A stretch of DNA of 11,438 nt from CAYYMX01 sp964473045 (GTDB taxonomy: Bacteria > Pseudomonadota > Alphaproteobacteria > Methylaequorales > Methylaequoraceae). How positions within the stretch are numbered: position 1 is the first letter of the stretch; each line of letters begins with the position of its first letter. Location: the NCBI GenBank assembly GCA_964473045.1, contig CAYYMX010000043.1:1-11438 (forward strand), written 5' to 3'. The notes under the pieces are model-generated. The model was not told the DNA's origin and ran no database searches. It saw only the letters and a list, made by a program, of their open reading frames with translations. Below are positions 1-4,989 of the stretch, piece by piece. The position numbers and the translations under genes were made by a program.

Positions 1-224
1 CTTACATTTAATGTCCTTGTATTTTTTCGTTTTTTACTTGGTTTTCTATCTTTATTACCTTTTTTTGCTAGGTTGAAAAAAATTACAAATGACTCATCAA
101 AGTCTGCATTTTCATAAAGTTCAATTCCCTTTTTATAATAATTTTCGTCATCAGGAATTTCATCAGAATGCAATAAATTAAAACAGAAAAAATAAACAAA
201 AATTATTACTAAAAAAAATTTCAT
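1..224 (-). CDS. Secreted Sel1/TPR-like repeat protein, N-terminal part only
   Basis: Reading the minus strand from the ATG at 224-222 gives an open frame of 74 codons that runs off the window. Residues 1-20 form a classic signal peptide (Met-Lys, then a Phe/Val/Ile/Leu stretch ending near LLHS). The mature start, beginning YYKKGIELYENADFDESF, has the helix pattern of Sel1/TPR repeats, in which a 'G..Y...D...AF..F..LAKKGN' pattern is typical. After LAKKGN the expected 'A(Q)..LG..Y..G' half-repeat is not obvious; instead there is a Lys/Arg-rich run. That could be real divergence or a frameshift near the edge. The start overlaps the stop of the upstream gene as ATGA (224-221), so the two are probably translationally coupled. 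The Sel1 call is inference from pattern only; the signal peptide is clear. Confidence 0.6.
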   Translation of the reverse strand, partial: MKFFLVIIFVYFFCFNLLHSDEIPDDENYYKKGIELYENADFDESFVIFFNLAKKGNKDRKPSKKRKNTRTLNV

Positions 225-607
225 CTTCCTGCCATCATTACAAGTTGAAGATAAAGTACTCTAAGTTTAAACTTAGAGTTTGGCCGTTTTTCATAGACAA
301 CGATCCGTGGTCTGTCAGAATTTGGTTTTTGAAACTCTATAGACATATCCTCTGGTAAGTATACTCCATTAAACTCTAGAGTTTTTTGCGGGTCAACTGA
401 AAATTGTTCTTTAAAATCAGTATCTATCCATATTCTCGCTAGAACTCTTCCTAAAATTTCAGGTAGATGCTTCCTAACTTCAGTTTTATTTTTTAAGTGA
501 TGCAACTTTTGAGTTATATCAAGGGGACTAGCTGGATCCTTGGAAACAGAAACTAAGTTTTTAGATTTTGCCTTTACAGGGAGATTTGATTTTTTCTTTT
601 TTTTCAT
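221..607 (-). CDS. Small NHLP (nitrile-hydratase-like leader)-type protein, function unknown
   Basis: The chosen start is the ATG at 607-605, giving 128 residues. A TTG start at 616 would add only three residues and has no ribosome site. Residues 1-18 are very Lys-rich. Residues 46-106 resemble the stand-alone nitrile hydratase alpha-like fold known as the NHLP leader family: a helix with LARIWIDTDFKEQF, then DPQKTLEFNGVYLPEDMSIEFQ, matching the family pattern 'ArvWtDpaFk..ll.DP..al...Gv.lPe...v.v'. The protein has no cysteine, so the metal-binding Cys cluster of true nitrile hydratase is missing and it cannot be that enzyme. It also lacks the Gly-Gly cleavage site and Cys/Ser/Thr-rich core expected of an NHLP RiPP precursor. 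The tail (YLQLVMMAGR) is short and hydrophobic. It overlaps the downstream Sel1-like gene as ATGA. Family resemblance is from memory; role unknown. Confidence 0.6.
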   Translation of the reverse strand: MKKKKKSNLPVKAKSKNLVSVSKDPASPLDITQKLHHLKNKTEVRKHLPEILGRVLARIWIDTDFKEQFSVDPQKTLEFNGVYLPEDMSIEFQKPNSDRPRIVVYEKRPNSKFKLRVLYLQLVMMAGR

Positions 608-644
608 AATAAACAATATTATTTTTTTATAGCGAAAAAAAAAA

Positions 645-667
645 ATTAAATAAATAATTTATTTAAT
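645..667. repeat. AT-only inverted repeat between divergent genes
   Basis: The arms ATTAAATAAA (645-654) and TTTATTTAAT (658-667) are perfect reverse complements around a 3-base loop. The left arm follows a run of 12 A (634-645, sharing its last base), and an 8-T run (669-676) follows the right arm. It sits in the 88-bp gap between the divergent genes starting at 607 and 696. The stem has no GC pair, so a terminator is unlikely; it may be a divergent promoter or operator region, or chance in AT-rich DNA. Confidence 0.4.
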
Positions 668-695
668 ATTTTTTTTGTATGTCGTTAAATATTGC

Positions 696-968
696 ATGAC
701 AAAAAAATGCAAAATTTTAAATTTTCCAAACATTCTCGAAAATAAAAAGAACAAGTATATTAACATAAGAGACGATGTAGAAAATATTTTGTTAAATTAT
801 TCTCATAATAAAAAAGATCTTTGGGCTGTTGCTCTTGCAGCAGGTAGGTTTTCAGCTATGACTCTTCAGAATCTAGATGGACCTGAAAAAACACTAGACT
901 TTTTTAAAAACTGTATTAAAACCCAAAGAAAGTTTAATCTATCCAGCAATTCTACTAACATTACCTGA
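696..968 (+). CDS. Hypothetical 90-residue protein
   Basis: Not recognised. The ATG at 696 is preferred over the TTG at 675; neither has a clear Shine-Dalgarno. The product is soluble, with no signal peptide or membrane helix. A basic, Asn-rich N-terminal third is followed by a conserved-looking helical segment around residues 47-65 (DLWAVALAAGRFSAMTLQ) and then LDFFKNCI. The Trp, the small-residue run and the closing Phe-Phe-x-x-Cys suggest a folded domain, so it is probably a real gene. A six-codon frame (ATG at 679, TGA at 697-699) overlaps its start by ATGA. The last 30 bases overlap the convergent bactofilin gene, whose stop is at 939. Its only upstream neighbour is divergent, so the operon context says nothing about function. 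Confidence 0.55.
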   Translation: MTKKCKILNFPNILENKKNKYINIRDDVENILLNYSHNKKDLWAVALAAGRFSAMTLQNLDGPEKTLDFFKNCIKTQRKFNLSSNSTNIT

Positions 969-1256
969 GATTTTAGCGCCACTGTCTACTGAAAGAGAGT
1001 TAGTTTTCAGTTTTCCATCAATGCTTCCTGAACCAGTAACCTCCAGAAAGTCTGCTGTTACATCACCAAATACTTTACCTTCAATTTTAAGATGCTCAGC
1101 GTTAAGTATACCATCAACATTGCTAGTTTCTTCTATAATTACTGTTTTTGCAACAATATTACCCTTAAATCTTCCTGCTATAATAACTTGACTATCTTTA
1201 GCTTCAAGAGTTCCCTCCATTACCAAGTCTTTGTTTATGTATGTTAAATCACTCAA
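939..1256 (-). CDS. Bactofilin (third of three), TTG start
   Basis: A 105-residue bactofilin (DUF583/PF04519), a polymer-forming cytoskeletal protein that folds as a right-handed beta-helix and assembles into filaments at the membrane. Residues 10-100 show the repeating short-strand pattern with glycines at turns (for example IIAGRFKGNIVAKTV, LKIEGKVFGDVTADFLEVTGSGSIDG). This copy has almost no terminal extension, so it is essentially the core domain, and it lacks the MFS-type N-terminus of the first copy. The start is a TTG supported by AAGGA six bases upstream; the next in-frame ATG (residue 13) would cut into the first strand. It is last in the three-gene cluster, 25 bases after the second, and its 3' end overlaps the convergent gene ending at 968. 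Family certain; separate role unknown, possibly co-polymerising with its neighbours. Confidence 0.9.
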   Translation of the reverse strand: MSDLTYINKDLVMEGTLEAKDSQVIIAGRFKGNIVAKTVIIEETSNVDGILNAEHLKIEGKVFGDVTADFLEVTGSGSIDGKLKTNSLSVDSGAKISGNVSRIAG

Positions 1257-1262
1257 TTTTTG

Positions 1263-1267
1263 TCCTT
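1263..1267 (-). promoter_or_regulatory. Ribosome binding site for the TTG-started bactofilin
   Basis: On the minus strand AAGGA lies six bases before TTG (1256-1254). It is among the better Shine-Dalgarno sites in the window and decides the unusual start codon. Confidence 0.6.
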
Positions 1268-1281
1268 AGTTAAAATAAAAA

Positions 1282-1668
1282 TTATTTTTTTTCTTCTTCA
1301 TCTTCATTAGACTCTTCTTCAACTTCTTCTTTTTTATTCTTTAATTTTTTTTCATCCCAGTTGTGAATTATTTTACAATTTAACGCTGCACCTCTATCCA
1401 TTTGAAGAGATTTGTAATTTATTTCACCAGTGATAACTGAAGTATCTGTTAACCAAACAGAGTCAGCTTTTATTTTACCTTGATAATTTCCGGAAATAAC
1501 AACTAATTCAGAATATATAGAGCCATCAAGCGTTGCTGCTTTTCCAACAGTGCATTTTTCTGACTTAATATCTGCCACAACTCTTCCATTAATTTCTATT
1601 GTATTAGCATTAGTAATTTTTCCTTTAAAAATTACCCCTTTCCCTATGATAGATTGATTTTCAGCCAT
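1282..1668 (-). CDS. Bactofilin (second of three), acidic tail
   Basis: A 128-residue bactofilin. The beta-helix core spans about residues 5-103, with the usual entry 'IIGKGVIFKGKI' followed by regular turns such as IEINGRVVADIKSE and ISGNYQGKIKADSVWLTD. After the core comes a charged tail: a Lys-rich stretch (DEKKLKNKKEE) and then a strongly acidic end (EEESNEDEEEKK). Such disordered tails differ among paralogues and may set the binding partner. The ATG is two bases after the stop of the first bactofilin, with an AGGG Shine-Dalgarno lying across that stop, so the two are likely translationally coupled. It has no membrane-targeting N-terminus and may depend on co-polymerisation for membrane location (inference). 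Confidence 0.92.
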   Translation of the reverse strand: MAENQSIIGKGVIFKGKITNANTIEINGRVVADIKSEKCTVGKAATLDGSIYSELVVISGNYQGKIKADSVWLTDTSVITGEINYKSLQMDRGAALNCKIIHNWDEKKLKNKKEEVEEESNEDEEEKK

Positions 1669-1670
1669 AA

Positions 1671-2093
1671 TTAACCCTTAATTGATTTAATTGATTTTGT
1701 TAAACTTTCCTTATTTGAACCTTTTGCTTTTTTATCTTTTTCAAGACCTATTATCAATTGGACATCAAGTTTTGCTCCAGGCTGAGCCTTAAGGTTGTTA
1801 TAATATAAGTTTCCTTTTATATTTGCGGATGCCCCAATTCCTAGAGATTCAGCAAAAACATCGCCTTCAAAACTTCCATCAATAAATGATTCAATAGCTT
1901 TAATATTTCCTTTGAGATTCCCTTCTGATGAAATATTTATGTCATCGCATTCGATATTTCCATTAACTCTACCTTTTATAACTAGCCTTCCTTGGCATTT
2001 AATATTACCTTTTATTTGCATTTCGGTCCCAATTACGCTAGATGAACCGCCGACAGATTTTTCACTTTTATTGTTTGAATCTCTTGAAAACAT
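1671..2093 (-). CDS. Bactofilin BacA-like (first of three), membrane-binding N-terminus
   Basis: A 140-residue bactofilin and the lead gene of the cluster. It begins MFSRDSNN, close to the MFSK-type membrane-targeting sequence described for Caulobacter BacA; the other two copies lack it. The beta-helix core covers about residues 20-115 (IGTEMQIKGNIKCQGRLVIKGRVNGNIEC and on), followed by a basic, Lys/Ser-rich tail. Bactofilins of this kind recruit M23 or other cell-wall enzymes and control local growth, and here an M23 gene is transcribed divergently 160 bases away. No -24/-12 sigma-54 site was found in the minus-strand upstream region; a TATAAT on the minus strand (2157-2152) is a possible sigma-70 type -10 box, without a good -35. 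Family call firm; the BacA analogy rests on the N-terminus and context. Confidence 0.92.
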   Translation of the reverse strand: MFSRDSNNKSEKSVGGSSSVIGTEMQIKGNIKCQGRLVIKGRVNGNIECDDINISSEGNLKGNIKAIESFIDGSFEGDVFAESLGIGASANIKGNLYYNNLKAQPGAKLDVQLIIGLEKDKKAKGSNKESLTKSIKSIKG

Positions 2094-2205
2094 CGTTCTT
2101 ATGATTTAATGTATATACACATTTTTTATTTTTACTTTCCTCACATATAAGATTATAATGATTAACATAAAAAAAATTAAAAAAAAAGTTTTATTATTTA
2201 ATTTT

Positions 2206-2221
2206 TGGCGTGCTAAATGCA
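2206..2221 (+). promoter_or_regulatory. Sigma-54 (-24/-12) promoter of the TM protein/M23 operon
   Basis: The site reads TGGCGTGCTAAATGCA, against the consensus TGGCACG-N4-TTGCW. The invariant GG (2207-2208) and GC (2219-2220) are exactly ten bases apart. The predicted transcription start is near 2232, leaving a leader of about 23 bases before the ATG at 2255. No upstream activator site was recognised. Confidence 0.75.
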
Positions 2222-2254
2222 TAATTTTGTTGAAAGTTTGAAAAAGGGTTAATG

Positions 2255-2731
2255 ATGAGTGTACAAGTTGTAGACATAAGAGATAGAATAGAAAAAATGA
2301 GGGATCAAATGACTGATCGTCCGAAGTCAGGGGTAACGCAAGAAAAAAGCACTGGTAAAAATAAAATAACTTTGGAAAAGCTTAATGAGAGGAAAATTAA
2401 TAGCCTTAACGTAAAGAATAAATCAAATGAAAAAACTATTGAGCAATTAAATTCTAGAACTGTAGAAAAACCAAAGGAAGAAATTTATCAAGAAAATGAC
2501 TTAGTTAAGAAAATACAAGAAAACATTGAACCTAAGCAGATATATAGTAATTATCAAAATCAAAGTACCTTTGACAAAGATAAAAAATCAATAAAAATAG
2601 ATCAAGATCAACCATTTCCTCAATTTAGTCTTAATGTAAGCAATCCAATTTCATGGAAATTGATGCTTTTGATAATGTTAATGCAACTTATGACTAACAT
2701 TATGTTGGTCGTTGTATTGTACCTAAAGTAG
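2255..2731 (+). CDS. C-terminally anchored membrane protein paired with the M23 peptidase
   Basis: An unrecognised 158-residue protein. Of two adjacent ATGs (2252, 2255), the second is six bases after an AAAGGG ribosome site. Residues 1-125 are hydrophilic, rich in Lys, Glu, Asn and Gln, and low in complexity; the first 20 (VVDIRDRIEKMRDQM) look like a short amphipathic helix. A single strongly hydrophobic helix lies at about 132-156 and ends the protein with LYLK, so the bulk is probably cytoplasmic and tail-anchored. It is the first gene after the sigma-54 promoter at 2206, and the M23 gene begins two bases after its stop. Context suggests an accessory or adaptor for the peptidase, perhaps contacting bactofilin filaments at the inner membrane face; that is inference with no sequence homology behind it. 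Confidence 0.75.
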   Translation: MSVQVVDIRDRIEKMRDQMTDRPKSGVTQEKSTGKNKITLEKLNERKINSLNVKNKSNEKTIEQLNSRTVEKPKEEIYQENDLVKKIQENIEPKQIYSNYQNQSTFDKDKKSIKIDQDQPFPQFSLNVSNPISWKLMLLIMLMQLMTNIMLVVVLYLK

Positions 2732-2733
2732 CG

Positions 2734-4101
2734 ATGGACAAGTTCTTTAGAAGGGTGTTGCAGAATAATCTTAAGTCAAGCCCTAGATTTGGAGAAATTA
2801 GTACAGTAACAAAAAATTTAAGAGAACTTTTAAAAGAAAGAAGATTCTTGTTTTTTACCAAAAGAGGTCCGATAGAAATTGTTTTTAATTTAAAACATTA
2901 TCTAACCGGTTTTTTTTTAGGCGTAGTCTGTTTATTCAAAATTTTGCAGTTTGTATTTTTTGGTGTTTCAATCTTTTTTAACTATGTTATTTATCAAAAT
3001 AATGCAATTAATAGTCAAAAATTTACTGAGTCTGAGATAGAAACTCTAAAAAATATTGCTAATGATGTTCAGAACTTGGATGACTCAATTATAGAAATTG
3101 AGGAAGATCTAGAAATGGTTGAAGACTTTGATTCAGAAATTGTCAATGAGGATAGTTTAGAAACTGAAATTGAGAATTTGAAAAAGGATCAAGGTTTTAA
3201 ACTTCAAATCAAAGAAAAGTTTAATAATCTGAGGTTACTTGTTTCAAAACTTAATTTTAAAAGTTCTAATGAAATTAATAAATCTGACGAAATAATATTT
3301 GACCAGTTTGCAAAGATTGCAAGTCCTGAAATGATAGCAATTGAACATACAATTGAAAAAAAAATAGATGTTACTGAAAAATCTACTAGAAGAAACAGAG
3401 AGTCATTTTCATACAATAATCTTCCAGTAATACCTTTTACAGCACCCAGATCAAACAAAACTAAAATAATCCACTTTGCTAAAAAATTAGATTTAGAAAT
3501 TCTTCAACTTGTGAATGTATTTAAAACTTTAAAATTATCTCCTGATAACATTAATCTTAAGGAAATTGATGCTTTTTTAACAAAATCCTCAAATATTCAA
3601 AAAGATGCAGATCTTATAGAAAATGCCTCGATTAGATTTCAGTATCTGGAGGAGTTAAAAAACGCTATAATTTATTTGCCCCTAAAGCCTCCAATGCAGT
3701 ATTACTATATATCGAGTCCATATGGTGTGAGAGTGCATCCAAAAACAAAGAAGAAAAGAATGCATCATGGTATCGACATGGCTGGTACCTGGCAAGAGGA
3801 GGTAAGAGCAGCGGCTGATGGTTATGTTTCATCTGCAGGTAGGAATGGTTCATTTGGTAAAACAATAAAAATTATACATAAACATGGCGTTACAACTTTG
3901 TACGGTCATTTGCATAGGTTGAGTGTAAAAAAAGGTGATTATGTTGAAGAAGGCCAAATTATTGGGAAAATGGGAGCAACTGGAAGAGTAGTTGGGGCAC
4001 ACCTTCATTATGAAATAAGAGTAAACAAAAAGCGTGCAAATCCGTATAATTTTATTTCATTGGGAAGAGAATTATTAAGTAGGTCTATAATCAGAAGGTA
4101 A
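2734..4101 (+). CDS. Membrane-anchored M23 (LytM-type) peptidoglycan endopeptidase, LmdC-like context
   Basis: A 455-residue zinc endopeptidase predicted to cut peptidoglycan cross-links in the periplasm. Residues 1-55 are basic and cytoplasmic, followed by a membrane helix at about 58-87, an acidic coiled-coil region at about 97-170, a linker, and the M23 domain at about 322-441. The catalytic set is complete: HHGID (His344, Asp348), YGHLH (His392) and HLHYE (His423, His425), so it should be active, unlike EnvC- or NlpD-type activators. The linker contains SFSYNNLPVIPFTAP, typical of membrane M23 proteins. In Hyphomonas and relatives a membrane M23 enzyme (LmdC) works with a bactofilin through its cytoplasmic end; here the bactofilins are divergent neighbours. 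It is co-transcribed with the TM protein, two bases apart, from the sigma-54 promoter at 2206. Enzyme class is certain; the bactofilin link is inferred. Confidence 0.93.
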   Translation: MDKFFRRVLQNNLKSSPRFGEISTVTKNLRELLKERRFLFFTKRGPIEIVFNLKHYLTGFFLGVVCLFKILQFVFFGVSIFFNYVIYQNNAINSQKFTESEIETLKNIANDVQNLDDSIIEIEEDLEMVEDFDSEIVNEDSLETEIENLKKDQGFKLQIKEKFNNLRLLVSKLNFKSSNEINKSDEIIFDQFAKIASPEMIAIEHTIEKKIDVTEKSTRRNRESFSYNNLPVIPFTAPRSNKTKIIHFAKKLDLEILQLVNVFKTLKLSPDNINLKEIDAFLTKSSNIQKDADLIENASIRFQYLEELKNAIIYLPLKPPMQYYYISSPYGVRVHPKTKKKRMHHGIDMAGTWQEEVRAAADGYVSSAGRNGSFGKTIKIIHKHGVTTLYGHLHRLSVKKGDYVEEGQIIGKMGATGRVVGAHLHYEIRVNKKRANPYNFISLGRELLSRSIIRR

Positions 4102-4110
4102 GCTCTAGAA

Positions 4111-4126
4111 TGGCATCGATTTTGCT
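4111..4126 (+). promoter_or_regulatory. Sigma-54 promoter of the lytic transglycosylase gene
   Basis: The site reads TGGCATCGATTTTGCT, with GG (4112-4113) and GC (4124-4125) ten bases apart and a full TTGCT at -12. It fills the 36-base gap after the M23 stop. The predicted start of transcription is at about 4137, next to the ATG at 4138, which implies a leaderless or nearly leaderless message. Confidence 0.78.
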
Positions 4127-4137
4127 GAACAAAGTTG

Positions 4138-4752
4138 ATGAAGTTTTTTGCCAAAATAATTTTTCTATTCCTTTTTTTTTATTTTAGTTTTTTAGAATCT
4201 AAAACTACTTTTGATTGTGAGTATTTTACAGAAAAATATGGTAAAGAGTTTAAATTACCAAATAAGTTATTAACTTCAATTGCATTAGTTGAGTCTGGAA
4301 TTAAGAAAAAGGGAAACTTTGTTTCGTGGCCGTGGACTCTAAATGTTGATGGAAGATCAAAATATTTTAAAGGCAAGGATCAGGCATTAAAATTCTTGAA
4401 AGAAAATTACCTAAAAAAAAAAAATATAGATGTAGGCTGCATGCAAATAAGCATGAAGTTTCATAGAAAAAAATTTGAAAGTTTAGAAAAAATCCTTGAT
4501 CCTGAAAGTAATGTTAAGTATGCAGCAACCTATTTAAAGAAACTTTTTAAACAACATAGGACTTGGAATGAGGCTGTATCAAGATATCACTCTTCAATAC
4601 CAGAAAGAAAAAAAAAATATTTACATAAAGTTCAGAATTATTGGTCAAAATTAAGACAAAAAAAATTACCTACTAAACCTAGAAGTAGATCTCTAAATAC
4701 GGAAAAGGTTGAATATTTTAGAAAACAGTTAGCAAAACAAAAGTTTATGTAA
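4138..4752 (+). CDS. Secreted lytic transglycosylase (SLT fold, IagB/SltF-like)
   Basis: A 204-residue enzyme that cleaves the glycan backbone between MurNAc and GlcNAc in the periplasm. Residues 1-21 are a signal peptide (MKFFAKIIFLFLFF and on). The SLT domain spans about 35-168. The catalytic glutamate is Glu52 in ALVESG, followed by the family's PWTLNV (65-70), IDVGCMQI (97-104), the NVKYAA block (125-130) and the W-x-x-A-V-x-x-YHS motif (143-152). Cys27 and Cys101 could pair. The C-terminal 35 residues are basic and unstructured. Starting at the TTG at 4135 adds one residue only; the ATG is preferred. Enzymes of this group open the wall for flagella (SltF in Rhodobacter) or secretion systems. 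The adjacent sigma-54 promoter and the motAB promoter of the same type support a flagellar role, which is inference. Confidence 0.9.
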   Translation: MKFFAKIIFLFLFFYFSFLESKTTFDCEYFTEKYGKEFKLPNKLLTSIALVESGIKKKGNFVSWPWTLNVDGRSKYFKGKDQALKFLKENYLKKKNIDVGCMQISMKFHRKKFESLEKILDPESNVKYAATYLKKLFKQHRTWNEAVSRYHSSIPERKKKYLHKVQNYWSKLRQKKLPTKPRSRSLNTEKVEYFRKQLAKQKFM

Positions 4753-4763
4753 AACTTTGAAAT

Positions 4764-4779
4764 TGGCAGGAATTTTGCA
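4764..4779 (+). promoter_or_regulatory. Sigma-54 promoter of the 57-residue small protein gene
   Basis: The site reads TGGCAGGAATTTTGCA, the best match of the four: TGGCA, then G, N4 and TTGCA, with GG (4765-4766) and GC (4777-4778) ten bases apart, preceded by T. The predicted start of transcription is near 4790, ahead of GGAG (4797-4800) and the ATG at 4807. Confidence 0.8.
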
Positions 4780-4796
4780 GCAATATCTTAAAGAAT

Positions 4797-4800
4797 GGAG
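4797..4800 (+). promoter_or_regulatory. Ribosome binding site choosing the ATG at 4807
   Basis: GGAG stands six bases before the ATG at 4807. It overlaps the earlier in-frame ATG at 4795, so that earlier ATG is probably not the start. Confidence 0.6.
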
Positions 4801-4806
4801 ATAAAA

Positions 4807-4980
4807 ATGAATTTTAACAAAGAAATAAAAAGTAACAAATTTAGCGGTCCTAATATTAATTATCCTGTAATAAAAATTTCACATTTTAAAGACGATAAAC
4901 TCAAAAAAACTGAAACATTTTCAGTAACGCACTTTTTAGATTCTGATACAGCTGAACTAAAAGAAATAAAATATAATTAA
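4807..4980 (+). CDS. Small 57-residue protein, sigma-54 controlled, function unknown
   Basis: Not recognised. It is supported as a real gene by a strong sigma-54 promoter 28 bases upstream, a GGAG ribosome site at the right distance, and a tidy fit between the transglycosylase gene and rpoN. The product is soluble and highly charged with no Cys, signal peptide or membrane helix. The N-terminal part is basic and Asn-rich; the middle (NYPVIKISHFKDDKL) and the following stretch (TETFSVTHFLDSDTAELKEI) look like short beta strands with an acidic end. It ends ten bases before the convergent rpoN stop. The promoter suggests a flagellar or sigma-54 regulon protein such as a small regulator, chaperone or assembly factor; none of these is shown by sequence. 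Confidence 0.7.
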   Translation: MNFNKEIKSNKFSGPNINYPVIKISHFKDDKLKKTETFSVTHFLDSDTAELKEIKYN

Positions 4981-4989
4981 TAAATAAGC

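Noticed and set aside
221..607. True nitrile hydratase alpha subunit
   Set aside because: There is no cysteine at all, the protein is too short, and no beta subunit gene is present.
679..699. Six-codon leader ORF overlapping the start of the 90-residue gene by ATGA
   Set aside because: It has no ribosome site and is too short to separate from chance; mentioned only under the gene.
2158..2241. A 27-codon ORF upstream of the TM protein gene
   Set aside because: It is Lys-rich low-complexity and runs across the sigma-54 promoter and the predicted start of transcription.
2094..2251. Minus-strand sigma-54 promoter for the bactofilins
   Set aside because: No GG-N10-GC on the minus strand in this gap, so bactofilin expression does not appear to share the sigma-54 control of the M23 side.
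3204..3458. Minus-strand ORF inside the M23 gene
   Set aside because: It is a shadow of the coding frame: no own signals and a composition that follows the complement of Lys/Glu codons.
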